From positions 7,009,501 through 7,073,500 of the forward strand of contig JAILWY010000004.1 of assembly GCA_022113835.1 (NCBI GenBank): a stretch of 64,000 bases of DNA, written 5' to 3'. A program made the position numbers and the translations under genes. Source of the DNA: Atopsyche davidsoni (taxonomy: Eukaryota; Arthropoda; Insecta; Trichoptera; Hydrobiosidae). The notes under the pieces were generated by a model, which did no database searches, was not told where the DNA came from, and saw nothing but the letters and a program-made list of their open reading frames with translations. This document shows positions 11,818 through 24,025 of the stretch, piece after piece. How positions within the stretch are numbered: the first letter of the stretch is position 1; every line of letters starts with the position of its first letter.

Positions 11818-14230
11818 TGTTAATTAAAATCATATTTATTCAAATGATTTTGGATTGTTCTTCTTAGCAAATATAATAATTAGTTCATTGAATATTTTTG
11901 TTCCTGTTTAAAATCTTGAATCAAATACCAATTCAAGATAATTACGACCATGAAAGGTACAGAAAGACAATGAAAAATTAATTAGGCATCAGCTGTCTTT
12001 TTTTTTCGTCAATATTTTTCTGGTTTATTTTATATTCCAATCCACGAAGCCCTTCACTTGGTGGAGCATAATTTATATTAAGAGCTTTCGGTTGGTTCTT
12101 CAATTAGATTTTTAATAAAAATCATTTACTGGTCGCTATTGGAAAAAAGTAATTTCTATAAATATTATATATTCATTTTGCATTTTCCTACACATCTTAA
12201 CCTATGGCATCTTAAACGCTGAGAAATTTTCCCCGTTGGTACATTCTCTTTGTGAAGATTATGTTCCTTGAAAAAACCACTGGTATGGTCTTTTCTTTTA
12301 TTTTATTTTCTCTGTCGAGAGTCGCTAAGCCGTAGATGCAAAGTGCTCACTGTGGAAAATAAAATACCTTGTTTTCGATTTTTTTCCTTTGATGTCCGTC
12401 CGTAAGACGAATGCCAGAAATAAACATCCTGAATACATAGTAATTAATCTGCTCTTTTTAAACAGTCACAATAAATAAACCAACCCTTTTGCGACTATAC
12501 ATTTTACTAGAAACCTCAATTTTATAAAGCATGTATCAGCTTTGTAATGCTCGTAGGTTTTGGCTGCCATTGTTATTCGATGGTTTTGTGGTTTCTTAAT
12601 TTTCACAAAAAATAAATTTGAACATTAATTTTATCATTGTTTTTCTAACAATGTATGCTGCTACAAAATGCCTATTAATTATTTTTAAATTCTAGTGATA
12701 AGCCTCCACAAAATTCTGCCTTTAAATATAACCTAATTTTTTATGTTTGCATAAACGTGATTAGAAATAGATCAATTGTCATCTATTAGAATTTTTCACC
12801 AATTAAACGACATCAAAAGTTTTGTCTCGTTGTCTAAATGCTCAAATGATAATAAACAGTATTAATTTGAAAAAGTCAATTTCACTGTTAGAATATGTAA
12901 AAAAAAAAAAAACTACTTAAGTAAGAACACAAACTTGTCATAAATCTTTAAAATGTCTAAGCAGACGATGTTTTTGATAATCCCAAAGTTCATTATGTTG
13001 CGAACTGTTATATTTTATGTCATACGTCATATGTTAAAGTACATAGAGTAATAATTCACTCTGAATCTTTGCTGCTTATCTCTAGTGTCGGCTCCTCGAG
13101 GCGGCCTCGGCGACTTGGAGGTGTCCTTTGTTCTTGGCAACATATATCAGCCGGCAGATTGGCCGTCCCTTGTCCCCTGTCCCCTGTCGCCGCAGAAGGG
13201 CGAGGTCTTTTTTCAACCGCGTCTTTTATGCCTGAGGACCTAGAGCGTTCAATTTATGGTCCAGCGGCGCCGCGGGGGAGGGGGCGCCAGGCGAGAAGAA
13301 GTTTTCCGTAATACACTTTACAGCGCACCCGGGGGTGCCACATCCCGCCACCATGAGTCTTCCGTTTGGGCTTACAATAATGTGACATGGACCTACGCTA
13401 TGCACAGTGTAGATTCGTTTTAAAATCATTAAAAAATATACATAAAATTTCCCATTTCTAGCGCAAATTTAATCAATCGATATTAAAAAGCGTAGGCCTA
13501 TTTTTTTTTGATTCACGAACCGCATGTTTATACAATAATAATAAAACATATATATGGATAATTTATATAAATATCAATCATTTACTCAGTCTAATATAAC
13601 ACCCTATATTTCTTTCAGTTTATAGCTCCAGTGTCATTTTTTGTATGGGTTATAAAAACCGACCCCCATTTGAGTTTTCAGGGACAGCCCTGCCCTGGCC
13701 TGGGCGTACTTATTTTGTAAATCGCCCCCCCGAGGCGTCCATGAAACGATTGCCGTCGCTAGAACAGAAATCTGATAAGAGTCGAATCACCCATGTAGGT
13801 GTACGTACTTTTCACGCCATCGTAAGTGATTTCCTAAAACAGCACAATGCTTTTAAGCCTTCAAAATATGATAAATAATACAGCCTCTGAGCTTTGTTAA
13901 AGTTGGATAATTTCTGTGAGTTCCGCCCCTCGAAATCTTTCTGTGAAAGTTTTGGTATTAAATTTATAATTTAATGGTATCGCTATGAATCTGTATTATC
14001 TCATTAAAGGACACTCCTACGTTTATTTGCCGTGAATTTTTTTTACAGTACAGTTTTAATCTTGTATCGAAATATATCATATCGTATATAAGAACTAACA
14101 AACGCTAATTAATACACGTTAAATGCTTCGTTTTTTAGTAGTCAATGCATTATTTATATGTAGCATAAAAAAATTAAATCTGTTTTGAATATTTATAAAA
14201 TGATAGGTTTATATATGTATTTATTATTGG
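11818..14230. other. Non-coding DNA with a GC-rich island at 13080-13370
   Basis: Mostly AT-rich. Bases about 13080-13370 and 13640-13760 are strikingly GC- and CpG-rich, with G/C runs (for example the G5-A-G5 run near 13275). Open frames there (80 aa at 13069, 77 aa at 13645 on plus; 67 aa on minus at 13429) are low-complexity and match no family I know. An unannotated exon, regulatory element or imported GC-rich repeat are all possible. Confidence 0.55.
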
Positions 14231-14433
14231 TTGTGAAGACCATCTCACAGGAAGTACGATTTTACCTATACAGGTTTAATTGATTGATAATGATTAAGAA
14301 CATCCTTTCAAATATTGAAAATTGATTAAAGAAACTCTTAGAAAAATATATCATCGTTATCATCCCGCACAAATCACGATGATATATTTTTCTAAGAGTT
14401 TCTTTATTGAAAGGATGTTCTTAATCATTATCA
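14231..14433. mobile_element. Fold-back element, family B, short copy
   Basis: Begins with TTGTGAAGACCATCTCACAG and then a segment ending CCTATACAGGTTTAATTGAT, both shared with the copy at 54681. From 14285 (TGATAATGATTAAGAACATC) the sequence pairs with its inverted partner ending at 14433. The arms are about 60-70 bp and meet at CATCG...CGATG around 14355-14385. The short centre holds only a few bases of the tRNA-like region seen in the longer copy (GCACAAATCACGATGA). This looks like an internally deleted member of the same family. Confidence 0.75.
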
Positions 14434-17400
14434 ATTATATATGTATATATTTTTTATTTTTTTATTTTCTTCACAGTTATAAACATCACCGTTAAAATAC
14501 GAATTATTGTTACTTATTCAAAATAATCATAATCATAATCGTATATTTAAATATTAACATACAAAAAATTAATTTAATAGATTTAAAATGTTATCAGTCA
14601 GATAAAATACGACATGTGAATCAAATAAATTTATTTTTTACATCCTGTAATGAGGAACGCCAATTTCTCTGTGTGCTTCATAAAACAGCCAGCATTGTTT
14701 CTATTTAATTTGATAACATGTAAACTAATCTCTGAGAAACCGTTACTTCGAGTATTGTTTTAATTAAACCGCTGTTTTTCTTCTGCAACTTTTTTAAACA
14801 AGCCGAAGTTATTCGCGGCTAATGAGCGCTCATTCTGCGATACTTTGCGAATTTCAGAATGTGTGTTTATTTTCTAAGTATTGCGTAAACACGAGAAATT
14901 GCCTGACAAACATAAGATGTATACGTTGAAAATAAACTTTTTGTTAGGAAAGGCTCGAACACCCACCGCCTACAATTTAAAGAATAAAATATTATCCGAC
15001 ACACAAAACGTAGATGAGAGAGAATAACCATTGAAATTTTTAGACGGTTTTTAATACTAAAAAATAAATAAAACTTCCCAGTATAAATGTGAGAAAAAAA
15101 TAATGCTTCAATTATGCAATATATAATACTTAGATTGTGCTTGCTTTTGATTTTTTATAATAATTTAATTTTAACGGTCAAAAATCCACAATCTCAAAGC
15201 CAAAACTATATTTATCATTCCGAGGAATATAAGAGTATTTTTAGAGAAAATCCTGATATATTTTTAAACTGGTACACTTGTCGATAGTTTTATAAAAAGT
15301 TCCAACCGCAAAAAGGTTCGCGACACATTCTGCGGAGTAATCAACTTTTTTCATTTAGATCCTAGATTTCCGATTTTAATTTCATTGTGAAAAATCCACC
15401 ACCTCTCTAATGAATTAATGAAATATATGATTACAAATAAATAATAAAACGTGTTTGTTTTATATAAATCTAATTTACTATAGATTTTTGGAATGGGAGT
15501 CTCGATATATTGTTAGAATAGTATTCTCTCTGAGCGAGATCTCGCAGCTTACAATCAATATATATTGATTTATTTACATTTATTCATCAGCACTGACACA
15601 AAAATATGACATGTGATATTCAACTATATTGTGACGTTCATTTATAGCGCCACTAAATTATATGAATTGGGAAAACATATTTATAAAAACAGAGTTTTAA
15701 GCAATTTTATAATGAATATTGAACAAATGAATTTTGTAATTAGTGAAATACTTTTTCACATAATCCCAAACGTCACAGTACTTCATTTTTCTTAAACCAC
15801 ACATTCCACTCCAAATATCATACAAAAGTACTAATATGGGAAAAAACTGATGATTTATCTCCCGAATCGAAGGCCATATTTCAGGATTAACAAGTATAAC
15901 TTCTAGATCCTGTTCCAATACTTTTTAGACTTCCGTTATACCATAAGGTCACTGTAGGGTGTAATAAATTCTCCCTGGGAATTCATTACGCGCTCACATC
16001 GGCTGTCTAATGAAAAGGGGACGAGGTGATTTCAATACCCGCTGAAAACTGTAAAGGTGGAGAAAAACCTTGCGTCTGAATACATAACGTGGCTCATATT
16101 TTATATTTCATAAGGGAAGATTTTTTTGGAAGCCTTTTAGTAGCTTCTCCTTATTATACCCGTATAAATAATATTTGGATTCGTCAAACTCAATCCAATG
16201 AGTTCTAAAAATGCACAAAATAAAACTTTACATGATGTATATCTAAAATCTGTATCAACGTAATATTGAAGTCCTAAATGAATTATAATTAATGAATTAT
16301 TTAAATTTAAATCAAATTTTCAAGGCAATAATATTAATATTTTAAATAATTATCATTATTGAAAATAGCAAGTGTAGATGGCGCTTTTTTGTAGAATTAG
16401 TTTAAGAACATGTCAAATAAGAATTTTATAAATTTATATTATTTTAAATATTAGCGTAGATTGAAACGGCTTACTTTTTTTACTGTATATTCTGAATATT
16501 TTATCTCTGATTTTATACACCCATAAAGTTGTTCAAACGATTTCATAGAGCTTTGAAAAGTAATCCCGAAAACCGGCGGCTACAATATAAATTATATTTA
16601 TCGCCGATATATATTTTTTGCTCGCGAGCTTGGGACGTGATAAAAATTCTATCAGGCAAGCGGGTCATCATAGGCCGACTTGAGATAGATTATTCTAGAT
16701 ATTTTCCGCCATTTTGTCGTTTTAAAGATTAAGAAGGAGCATAAATAATACACGGCTATAAAGCCAGGAGCGTCGTATAACTGAGGGCTCCGGCCACCTG
16801 CTGAAGGTAGACTGGCTGCATGAATAATCCATGAAAAATGCCCAAATCCAGCGTGGATCCTGTAATCCTGCTTCCTCAGAGCGGCGAGAGCTGAACTTCT
16901 GAGGCCAGTGAGTATCTAGGTTAACTCTATTCGGATCTGATCGATATTCCTAGCAAAATCAATTATTTATATTTAATTGGTATAAAGTAAATTTGTATTA
17001 AGCATCCACGTCATAATATGTATATTTTTATTTTAATAAATGTAATATCAATTTGTTGTCTCTATTATTCTGACATATTAAATGAACATGGATGAAAATC
17101 CAGTTTGATTTTTGGGTGATTAATACTAAATGCTTGTTTTCTGTAAGTATTTGAAAATAATAAGAGTATCCAAAAAATGAAAATAAATATTAATTTACAA
17201 CATACTGGAAATATTTATAAATAAATTAAATTAACATCTCAATGTTTTAAAACGAGGCAACGTGTATTTTCTCGCCTTCAAAAACTAAGTAAATATTTAT
17301 ATGTCACTAACGAAAATTTGATTTTAAATCTACATTATAAAAAAATCTAACTTAAAACATTTTAGAAATACTTATTATTTTTAATCTAAAATTAATATTA

Positions 17401-20280
17401 TTATTCAAACGATTGAGGAAGTATAATTTGACGGTGTTATCCAACCCTTGTATCCTCTATTCGTTTCACCCACCAGGAAGACTCGGTGCGCCCGCGGGGA
17501 ATAATTTGATATTTCATATTAATTACGCAATTTATCTTTTGTTACTGAAGGCTCGACGAAAATCTAGATTAGAATGAATACTGCCGGTTGCTTGCTGCCA
17601 GCCGCAAAGTCACTTCTCCATCTATTTGAGAATTAGAATAATGAATCCCCGGACAAAACAATAATAATTAGTAATATTTATGCAAACAACACCGCCGCAG
17701 CTATTATATTAATATGATAAAATATAACGCCGATTAATGCCGCATCTTGATTTTCATATCTTCTGTTGTTAAATTTAGTCTCGAGAAATATTCTCCATAG
17801 CTATTTATTCATTCTTTCCAAACAATAAAAAAACTAAAAACTCGATTCGTAAAAATAGTGCAGCATCGATAAATGTAATCCTTCCGTTTACTGGAAAAGC
17901 ACCCCCGAGCATCAAACAGCACGGAGCAACTGATTGTATAAAAATCCGATGGAAGTATTGAATGTGTCTGTTCGAAGTCCTGAAATAAAAAGACAGCAAG
18001 TGGACTCCAGTTCAGAAAAACCAACTCCGGAGCACGCTCGGCTCTTAAATAAGGCAGCCCAACTACGAAGTACTTCATATCACCTGTTGAGCTTACTTCT
18101 CCGAGGAGACGGGAACTGAAACCTCAGCAAAACAATGAACAGAACAAGAAGAAAATACCGAGGCGAATAAAAGTTATAAACGGTACTGAATTCTTACGTT
18201 TTTTTTTTCATCGTTTCCTTTGAAAATCTTTGTAAAAACTAAGAATTATCGAAAATGTTTTATATATACAAAACTACAAATATACTTGATGGCTCCAAAA
18301 TTTACCTAAAAAAATATTTTCTCAAGCGCATTCTCTTATCAAACAAAGATTGTTAACGATAATATATATATATATAATATCTTCACAATTTATCAGAATG
18401 GCGATTAGGTATCCGTAATTAGTGCAAAATTATTTAATAAGAAATATTATCGGTTAGTCATATATACTTAAAGTCCATATTTTTCAGAACTATTATATAA
18501 AAAATATCTCAAATCAGTGTTAACATATATTTAGTTTTATAAAATAATTTAAAAAGCACCTCTTTTCTTAAGCTTTTCTTGTACTTTCCTATGGGTTTAT
18601 TATAAGTTGGTTTGATATACAAATGCGTAGTAAAGGATGCGCGGTAATTATTTCCTTATCCAAGTAAACCATTTAGTCCCTGCTGTATTAACATGAAGTA
18701 ATTTAAATGAATTATCATATACGTGGCATTCTTGAATAAGGCCCCTAGCGAATAAAACAACTTCTACGTTCAAACCGTAAACTTCCTTAATGTAAATTTT
18801 ACAAATAAAATTAATCGTAAACTACTTTAGTACGACCGTAAGGAGTATTTTGACTTCATTAGAATTTAAAGTGTATTAAATTCATAGTTTCATTATGATA
18901 AAAAAATCATAAGTTAGTCAATACAAATAAAGTTGAAAAATATTACGTTTATTTTTCATTGCAAATCATTGTGCTTAGACGACATATTTATGTATTTATT
19001 TTCGAGACATTTACTTTCAGTTGATTAAATTTCTAAAGAAATAAAATTTAACTATAATTTATCCAATTTGATACAAATTTCATAGTACGTATAACACAGG
19101 TTTGGATTTGTCATTAAATATCAAACACGAGTTATAAAAAAATCACTGTAAAGCAGACTTATATTTTACTGTTTATGTAAATACCTTTTTGTTTGAGCGC
19201 TTCTGTCAACACAGACTTAAACAGAAAAAAACAATCATGCAGCCTCCTAAAGGAGTGATAGTATAATCCAAAGTCTCAGAGTTATTAAAAGAAGAAAAAA
19301 AAACTTTTGAGAAAACTAATAGAAACCTGTGTTTCAGATTTAATATATACAGATCTCAAAAAATATATATATATCCAAAGATGAAATAGGTTACAGGTTA
19401 CGATCTAGTTATTAATTATGTCGTAGTTTTCGTCTGATTATATTCAACTCACGAAAACGGATGAAGCGAAACGAGATTTTTAATATTCGAAAAACATTAT
19501 TTTCGGGTATTTTCTACCCTTGAAGTCCGGAACCAGGGTTTCTACGCTACACACCTTGTATTTTTGTTTTCACCCCCAACGAGATCGGAATACATTATCC
19601 GCGAAATATTATATGCTTAAGTCAAAAGGAGCAACGAGAGAAGATAAATTTCTTTCTGCTGCAAATACAAATCGGCGAACTCTCTCTTAACTTCACAGTA
19701 AAACATTATTTAAATGATTTTACTCTTAATATCTTGATGTTTATTTACTTTCATAAAAAGTATACATTTTTTTGGAAGCTGCAATTATTCCGCTTTCACG
19801 AATCATGAATACGCACATCTATTTGCTTACCAAAAAACGGACATTTTTTGTTTTGTTGTTGATAAACGTTTTGAAGATTTAAATTTATTCAAATTGATTT
19901 GACATGTCAGCTAATGACCAAAATATTTAATTTAAACGATTAGAAGTATGTAAAAAATTCTGGGTCCATTCTTCAATCCATATATTACTGCGGTTTTCTT
20001 TTATGTTTCTGTGAACTAAGTACACATATGACTTGTAAATCTCCATCCCATTTTAAAATAATATAAATCTATATGCGATAAGCTACTAACGACAAACAAA
20101 TAACATTATTTTTGGGTTGTCAAAAGACATAACTTACTTTCTTATCTCTTAGCTTGCGTTAACTTTCAAATTCTACTTTAAGTAGTAAAAGTTTCGAACT
20201 GGTTAGTGACACTGGAATATCAATCAGCAAATATCAAAATCAGTTCAACGACTTTTAAACATAAAAACAAGAAGTTCTAT
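14434..20280. other. AT-rich non-coding DNA, presumed receptor intron
   Basis: No coding sequence recognised. I looked on the minus strand for the receptor's TM7 (NPxxY-type) exon and saw none. A moderately GC-rich patch at 16740-16930 has no recognisable function. A B-box-like TGTTCGAGCC lies on the minus strand near 14950, without a tRNA fold. Short (AT)n runs occur near 18362 and 19364. Confidence 0.65.
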
Positions 20281-20640
20281 ATTTCGACAAATGAGAGTTA
20301 CCCGCACCCTCTAAGGTGCGAAACCAATTAACCCTTCACCTGGCGGGTGCTATTTCAGTTCACAAATTAGCTTTTTACTTCGCACCTGAGAGGGCTTCTT
20401 TTCCAGGTGGTACCTCAGCATTGTATGCCCGATACCGGGGGATTTATTACCAGCTAGAAATGGAGGCTGCAAAGCTGAAACGAGCCTGCCCTAAGTCGGC
20501 GGGACACACCTTTTATGCGCCCGGCACTTAAAGACGATTTAGGTGACTTCCGTGAGAAAAAACAATCAACTTAGATAAGGGAGGGGAGTTTTAAGTACTC
20601 CGGGAAACTACTCGGCGACAGGCAGGTGCTCGGGGTGCTA
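20281..20640. other. GC-richer structured island about 1 kb beyond the receptor exon
   Basis: CCCTCTAAGGTGCGAA (20307-20322) is repeated inverted at 20379-20394 with 15 of 16 bases matching. A smaller CGCACC/GGTGCG hairpin lies in the left arm and CACC/GGGTG between the arms. A 71-residue plus-strand frame (20316-20531) covers the island but matches no known family. It stands out from the AT-rich intron and could be an intronic regulatory element, a structured RNA or a repeat. Confidence 0.5.
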
Positions 20641-21397
20641 TTCGTTGTAATTTCGTTTAATAAAAATAATTAATTGCCCGTTCGCTTCCAAACTTCATTG
20701 TGTTTAATCATTTTTCCGTGCCTTTAATTATAATTTAATTGACAGGCCAAGAAAGAACGCTACAGACAATTTTAAACAATTTTGTATAACAAACGAATAT
20801 TGCTCATAACAGTAAAATCTAGAAGGCATCTGGAAACTGAAAAATTAAAAACTGAGGTATATAAACTACACCGAAGGCTGTCATTTTTGTGCCTGTCATA
20901 ACTTTTGACGAACTTTTTTTAATGAGGTTATACTTTTAAGACTTATCTGGAAGGTTTTTTTTAATGACTCACAAATGAACTATGATTAATAAATAAGTAT
21001 TTATCGATTCAGCGAACTTAATACTACCATTGTTACAGAATAGTGTGGTTATCACGTAAAAACACAAGTCGGCAATTAGTTAATGCATCCCTAATGCTTT
21101 TATAATGACACGTCTACTATTTATAATGTTATGATAAATATATAGATTATTTCTAAATACTGTTTTTCACAACAAAGCACTATTAAAGTTGTGCAAGTGC
21201 TATAACAAAACAAATAAGAGATAACCATCTCATTGGGAGAGTCTTTGTTTACATAGAGATAGATGTGCCCTCCCCCACCTTTGTCGTAGTCTAAAAGCTG
21301 GTGACGTATCATGCTTATACTATTTGTTGTTTATTTTCATTACATATTTAAGGTGAATAAGGTGTAATGTTTGTTTTGATAAGTCGCTAATGGGTGT
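20641..21397. other. Intron sequence next to the receptor donor, no features
   Basis: AT-rich, with no recognisable coding sequence. The receptor frame continues only to the stop at 21320-21322. Confidence 0.7.
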
Positions 21398-21403
21398 ACT
21401 CAC
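21398..21403 (-). other. 5' splice donor of the receptor exon (GTGAGT)
   Basis: On the minus strand the codon for H292 (CAC) is followed by GTGAGT, a strong donor. Conserved TM6 sequence (CWLPI-) stops exactly here. Read-through gives 27 residues unlike a GPCR and then a stop at 21320-21322, so the following sequence is intron. Confidence 0.9.
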
Positions 21404-22279
21404 GTGTATGGGAAGCCAGCAAAATGCGAAGGCTGCGACCACGACGAGCACCATCCTCGTGACGCGCCGCTTGCCCCGCCGCCCTTCAGCCGAGAGCCGC
21501 CCGCCTGGCGCCGCCCTCCACAGTCTCACAAGCAGGCGGACGTACAGCCCGCAGATCAGCGCCAGGGGCACCGCGTACGACGACGCAAAGAACGCCATGT
21601 GAAAGGCGGGTCTCTGACAGGAACCGCTCTCGAGGAACACGCAGGAAGACTGTGACATCCCTCTGTACTGGTATTGCTGCTCGCCGTGGCACATGGCCAC
21701 GGGCGCCGCCGTGCTCAGGATCAACGCCCAGGTCAGCGCTATGGCACGCAGCGCGTTCCTCTCGGTTCTCGTCGCCATCGACGCGACGGGATGAACGACG
21801 GCCAAAAAGCGATCCAACGACATCAGCACCAGCGTGTAGATAGACGCGTGCGCCGTCACCACTATCAAGTACTGCACGAGCTTGCACCACGCGTCTCCGA
21901 ACGGCCACCGCGTCAGTACGTAGTCCGTGGCCGTGAAGGGCACGCAAAAGATTACGAATAACAAATCAGATACGGCCAAGTTGATGATGAGCAGGTTCGT
22001 GGTCGATCTCATGCCCGGGTTTGCAGCCACGACCAAAACGACCAGCGCGTTTCCGAGCAGGCCGGCAAGGCCGATCAGCCCGAAGAACACGGGAACCACG
22101 GTGGAGACCACGCGCTCTAGCGCCCACTCCTCTCCTCCGGACGGGTTGTACTCGGTTAGCCATGTCAAGTTGGTGGTGCAGAGCTCGTTCCACCCCGGGG
22201 TGCTCGGGCCGAGTCCCAAGGCGTTTCCACTGATACTGAGATTTTGGCAGTACTCATGCAGATCGCCCGGGGACTCCAT
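21404..22279 (-). CDS. AstA-R: Allatostatin-A receptor (class A GPCR), 5' coding exon, partial
   Basis: Encodes the first 292 residues of a rhodopsin-family neuropeptide receptor. Seen: an extracellular N-terminus (1-56) with N-glycosylation sequons at N13 and N37; TM1 with GN77; TM2 with NLAVSD (D105); C132 and C213, the likely TM3-ECL2 disulfide; DRF in place of DRY at 156-158, followed by LAVVHP; W184 in TM4; P238 in TM5; a basic third loop (GRRGKRR, 266-272); and FCWLP of TM6 (286-290). The TM2-TM3 block and the DRFLAVVHP...RTERN stretch are typical of insect allatostatin-A receptors, relatives of vertebrate galanin receptors. Family members bind FGL-amide peptides at the plasma membrane, usually signal through Gi/o, and affect juvenile hormone synthesis, feeding and gut activity. 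The ATG has A at -3 and G at +4, and an in-frame TGA lies 15 bases upstream. The exon ends in phase 0 after H292 at a GTGAGT donor. TM7 and the tail are missing, and full receptors are usually about 350-430 residues. The exon is GC-rich in AT-rich surroundings. A galanin-like paralogue is the main alternative. Confidence 0.93.
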
Positions 22280-22753
22280 TTTTAAAGCCTTTCAAATTGT
22301 AAATTCAAAAAAAAGAAACGAGATCAAAACAACCGAGCGTAGCTTTAAATAGTGCGCATTCTTTGCTTATTTACACGTTTATTGCAAAAGAAAATAAAGG
22401 GAGCGATCGGCTTGTTTTCACTTGTCGCTGGGAGCGCCGTGCCTCGCGTCTCATATCACAGCAGCGGGCGCGCGCTCGAGTGTGCGCCTCTCGACAGCGA
22501 GACGCTCCATCTTCTAAACTTATACATTCCACGACATAAAAGACGCACTCTAGTTCACCGCACAGCGTATCAAAAATGAATCAGCGCCGCGGGATATGAC
22601 AGCCGCGCGGCGGGCGACTCCGCCCGGTCGTAAACACTGGCGAGTTACAAATCTCCGCTCTGGATCGAATCACATTTTTCTTGCACAATCGTAAACTTGC
22701 AAACGGCTTCTGCGAGTGTTTCTCCGGATGCTTGCGGCCCGAGCGCCTCGTAC
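22280..22753 (-). other. Probable 5'-UTR part of the receptor exon, CpG-rich
   Basis: Between the start codon and a good 3' splice site lie 474 bases that are much richer in GC and CpG than the flanks, especially 22430-22750. No long ORF joins the receptor frame, because a TGA sits 15 bases before the ATG. This suggests untranslated leader plus possibly promoter sequence. Transcription could instead start inside this segment, with the splice site accidental. The sequence alone cannot decide. No clear TATA box was identified. Confidence 0.6.
22359..22675 (-). promoter_or_regulatory. Cluster of six upstream ORFs in the receptor leader
   Basis: Minus-strand ATGs precede the receptor start at 22675 (ATG TGA, a minimal start-stop), 22537 (5 codons, MSWNV), 22527 (23 codons), 22510 (19 codons, stop at 22451), 22454 (27 codons, stop ending at 22371) and 22359 (4 codons, MRTI). 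All end before the receptor ATG. Three of them are in the receptor frame but close early. If these bases are in the mRNA, the uORFs should reduce translation of the receptor. The peptides resemble nothing known to me. The feature depends on where transcription starts. Confidence 0.55.
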
Positions 22754-22780
22754 CTGCAAAACGAAGAGCAGAATTTCAAC
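22754..22780 (-). other. Candidate 3' splice acceptor upstream of the leader
   Basis: Read on the minus strand, a pyrimidine-rich stretch (TTCTGCTCTTCGTTTTGCAG) ends in CAG at 22756-22754 and is followed by GTACGAGG. It sits just where the GC-rich leader gives way to AT-rich sequence, as expected at an intron-exon border. If real, the gene has at least one further 5' non-coding exon at higher coordinates. Confidence 0.6.
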
Positions 22781-23980
22781 TGAGTCAAATGAAAGTATTC
22801 TTTTATAAAATTTACATATCTCCCTCGTATTCAATTTAATAAAGCCTTCCCTGTATATTACGCAACTTATTTGCGTTCAGAACTACAGCGGATCCTGACA
22901 GCGGGTAGAGAAGCTCTTTGAATGTGTTTTGTAAGCGTTCAAAAAATAAACAACAAAACACGTTTTATCATTTCAAAATAATATGCATGTTTCCAAGATG
23001 CAATATATTTTTAATAAGAAATATAAATAATAAATGTAAAAAAAAAACATAAGAAAAAGAACATTTTATTTTGAGAGTACTTTTGGTTTTTAAAGATTTT
23101 TCAAACATGGAATGTTCGTAATCTCCTAGTTATTTGGCTATTCCATATATATTGAGTCTTAACAATTAAACAAGTCTGTAATTACGAAAAAAAAAAAAAT
23201 ACTTCTAGTGTTATATACGAGCCGCTGCAACAAAATATGATCGCGTAGTCTTGTAAGCTCACTCAACAGTAAACTTTTCTTTTGCTTGACTGACTAACTT
23301 CGTACAAAGTTGCAAGGAATTCTATTTTTATCTTATTGTTCAGTTCATTTAGTCTTATCATGGCAGATAAAAATAGTGGATAAATAATTTATTACTCAAT
23401 ATTGAATGAAAACCTTATTTTAATATTAACAGCAGTTATTACTATTTTTAATAAAATTGACGACTAAAAATAATTTACGAGTGCTGTCAAATACTCAATA
23501 AAATACAAACAAGTGTATTCGAAACACAATTAATACTTTGTTTCGTATTGTCTTGAAATATGTCTTCAATAATAATTCAAAAGTCAATATAGATTTAATC
23601 CACGAGAGATATAAAAACCACCCCTGGAGCATGTGTCCGGTTAACTTGCAGCTGAGTTGCTCGCAGCCAGCTGGAGCTCGTGTGCGGTTCTTTCAGTGTG
23701 AGATTATAATCGATTTTGCGTCTTTGTTCCTAGTCACGTACCACCCAACACTAGGTCTCCTTCTTTTGTATTAAATACTGCCTGTATGCTTGTATTGTGC
23801 ACACGTCCCTGGTGGAAAATGAATTCTAGGGTAACCGTATCTTATATTCTATTGTTTTATTCAGGCAATTCATTGATTGCAAGGCTATAGGAAAAAAGCT
23901 CTGCTATGGTAGAGATATTCGCCTCAGCTGTCTGTAAAGGGTCGCGCCTATTCAAGCAGCAAGTTTTTCGGGTGAATAAA

Positions 23981-24025
23981 AAATTTATTTCTTTACAATA
24001 TTATTAAATTTATTTCTTTACAATA
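23981..24025. repeat. 20-bp direct repeat with 25-bp period
   Basis: AAATTTATTTCTTTACAATA is present at 23981-24000 and 24006-24025. Probably a slippage duplication. Confidence 0.8.

Noticed and set aside
14940..14975. TGTTCGAGCC on the minus strand as a tRNA T arm
   Set aside because: No pairing stems and no A box at the right distance.
16900..16925. CCAGTGAGTATC as a splice donor of an unknown exon
   Set aside because: No coding frame or acceptor supports an exon there; short donor matches are common by chance.
21486..21947. 153-residue minus-strand open frame overlapping the receptor, and several plus-strand frames over 21390-22350
   Set aside because: Shadow frames created by the GC-rich receptor exon; the receptor frame alone has family motifs.
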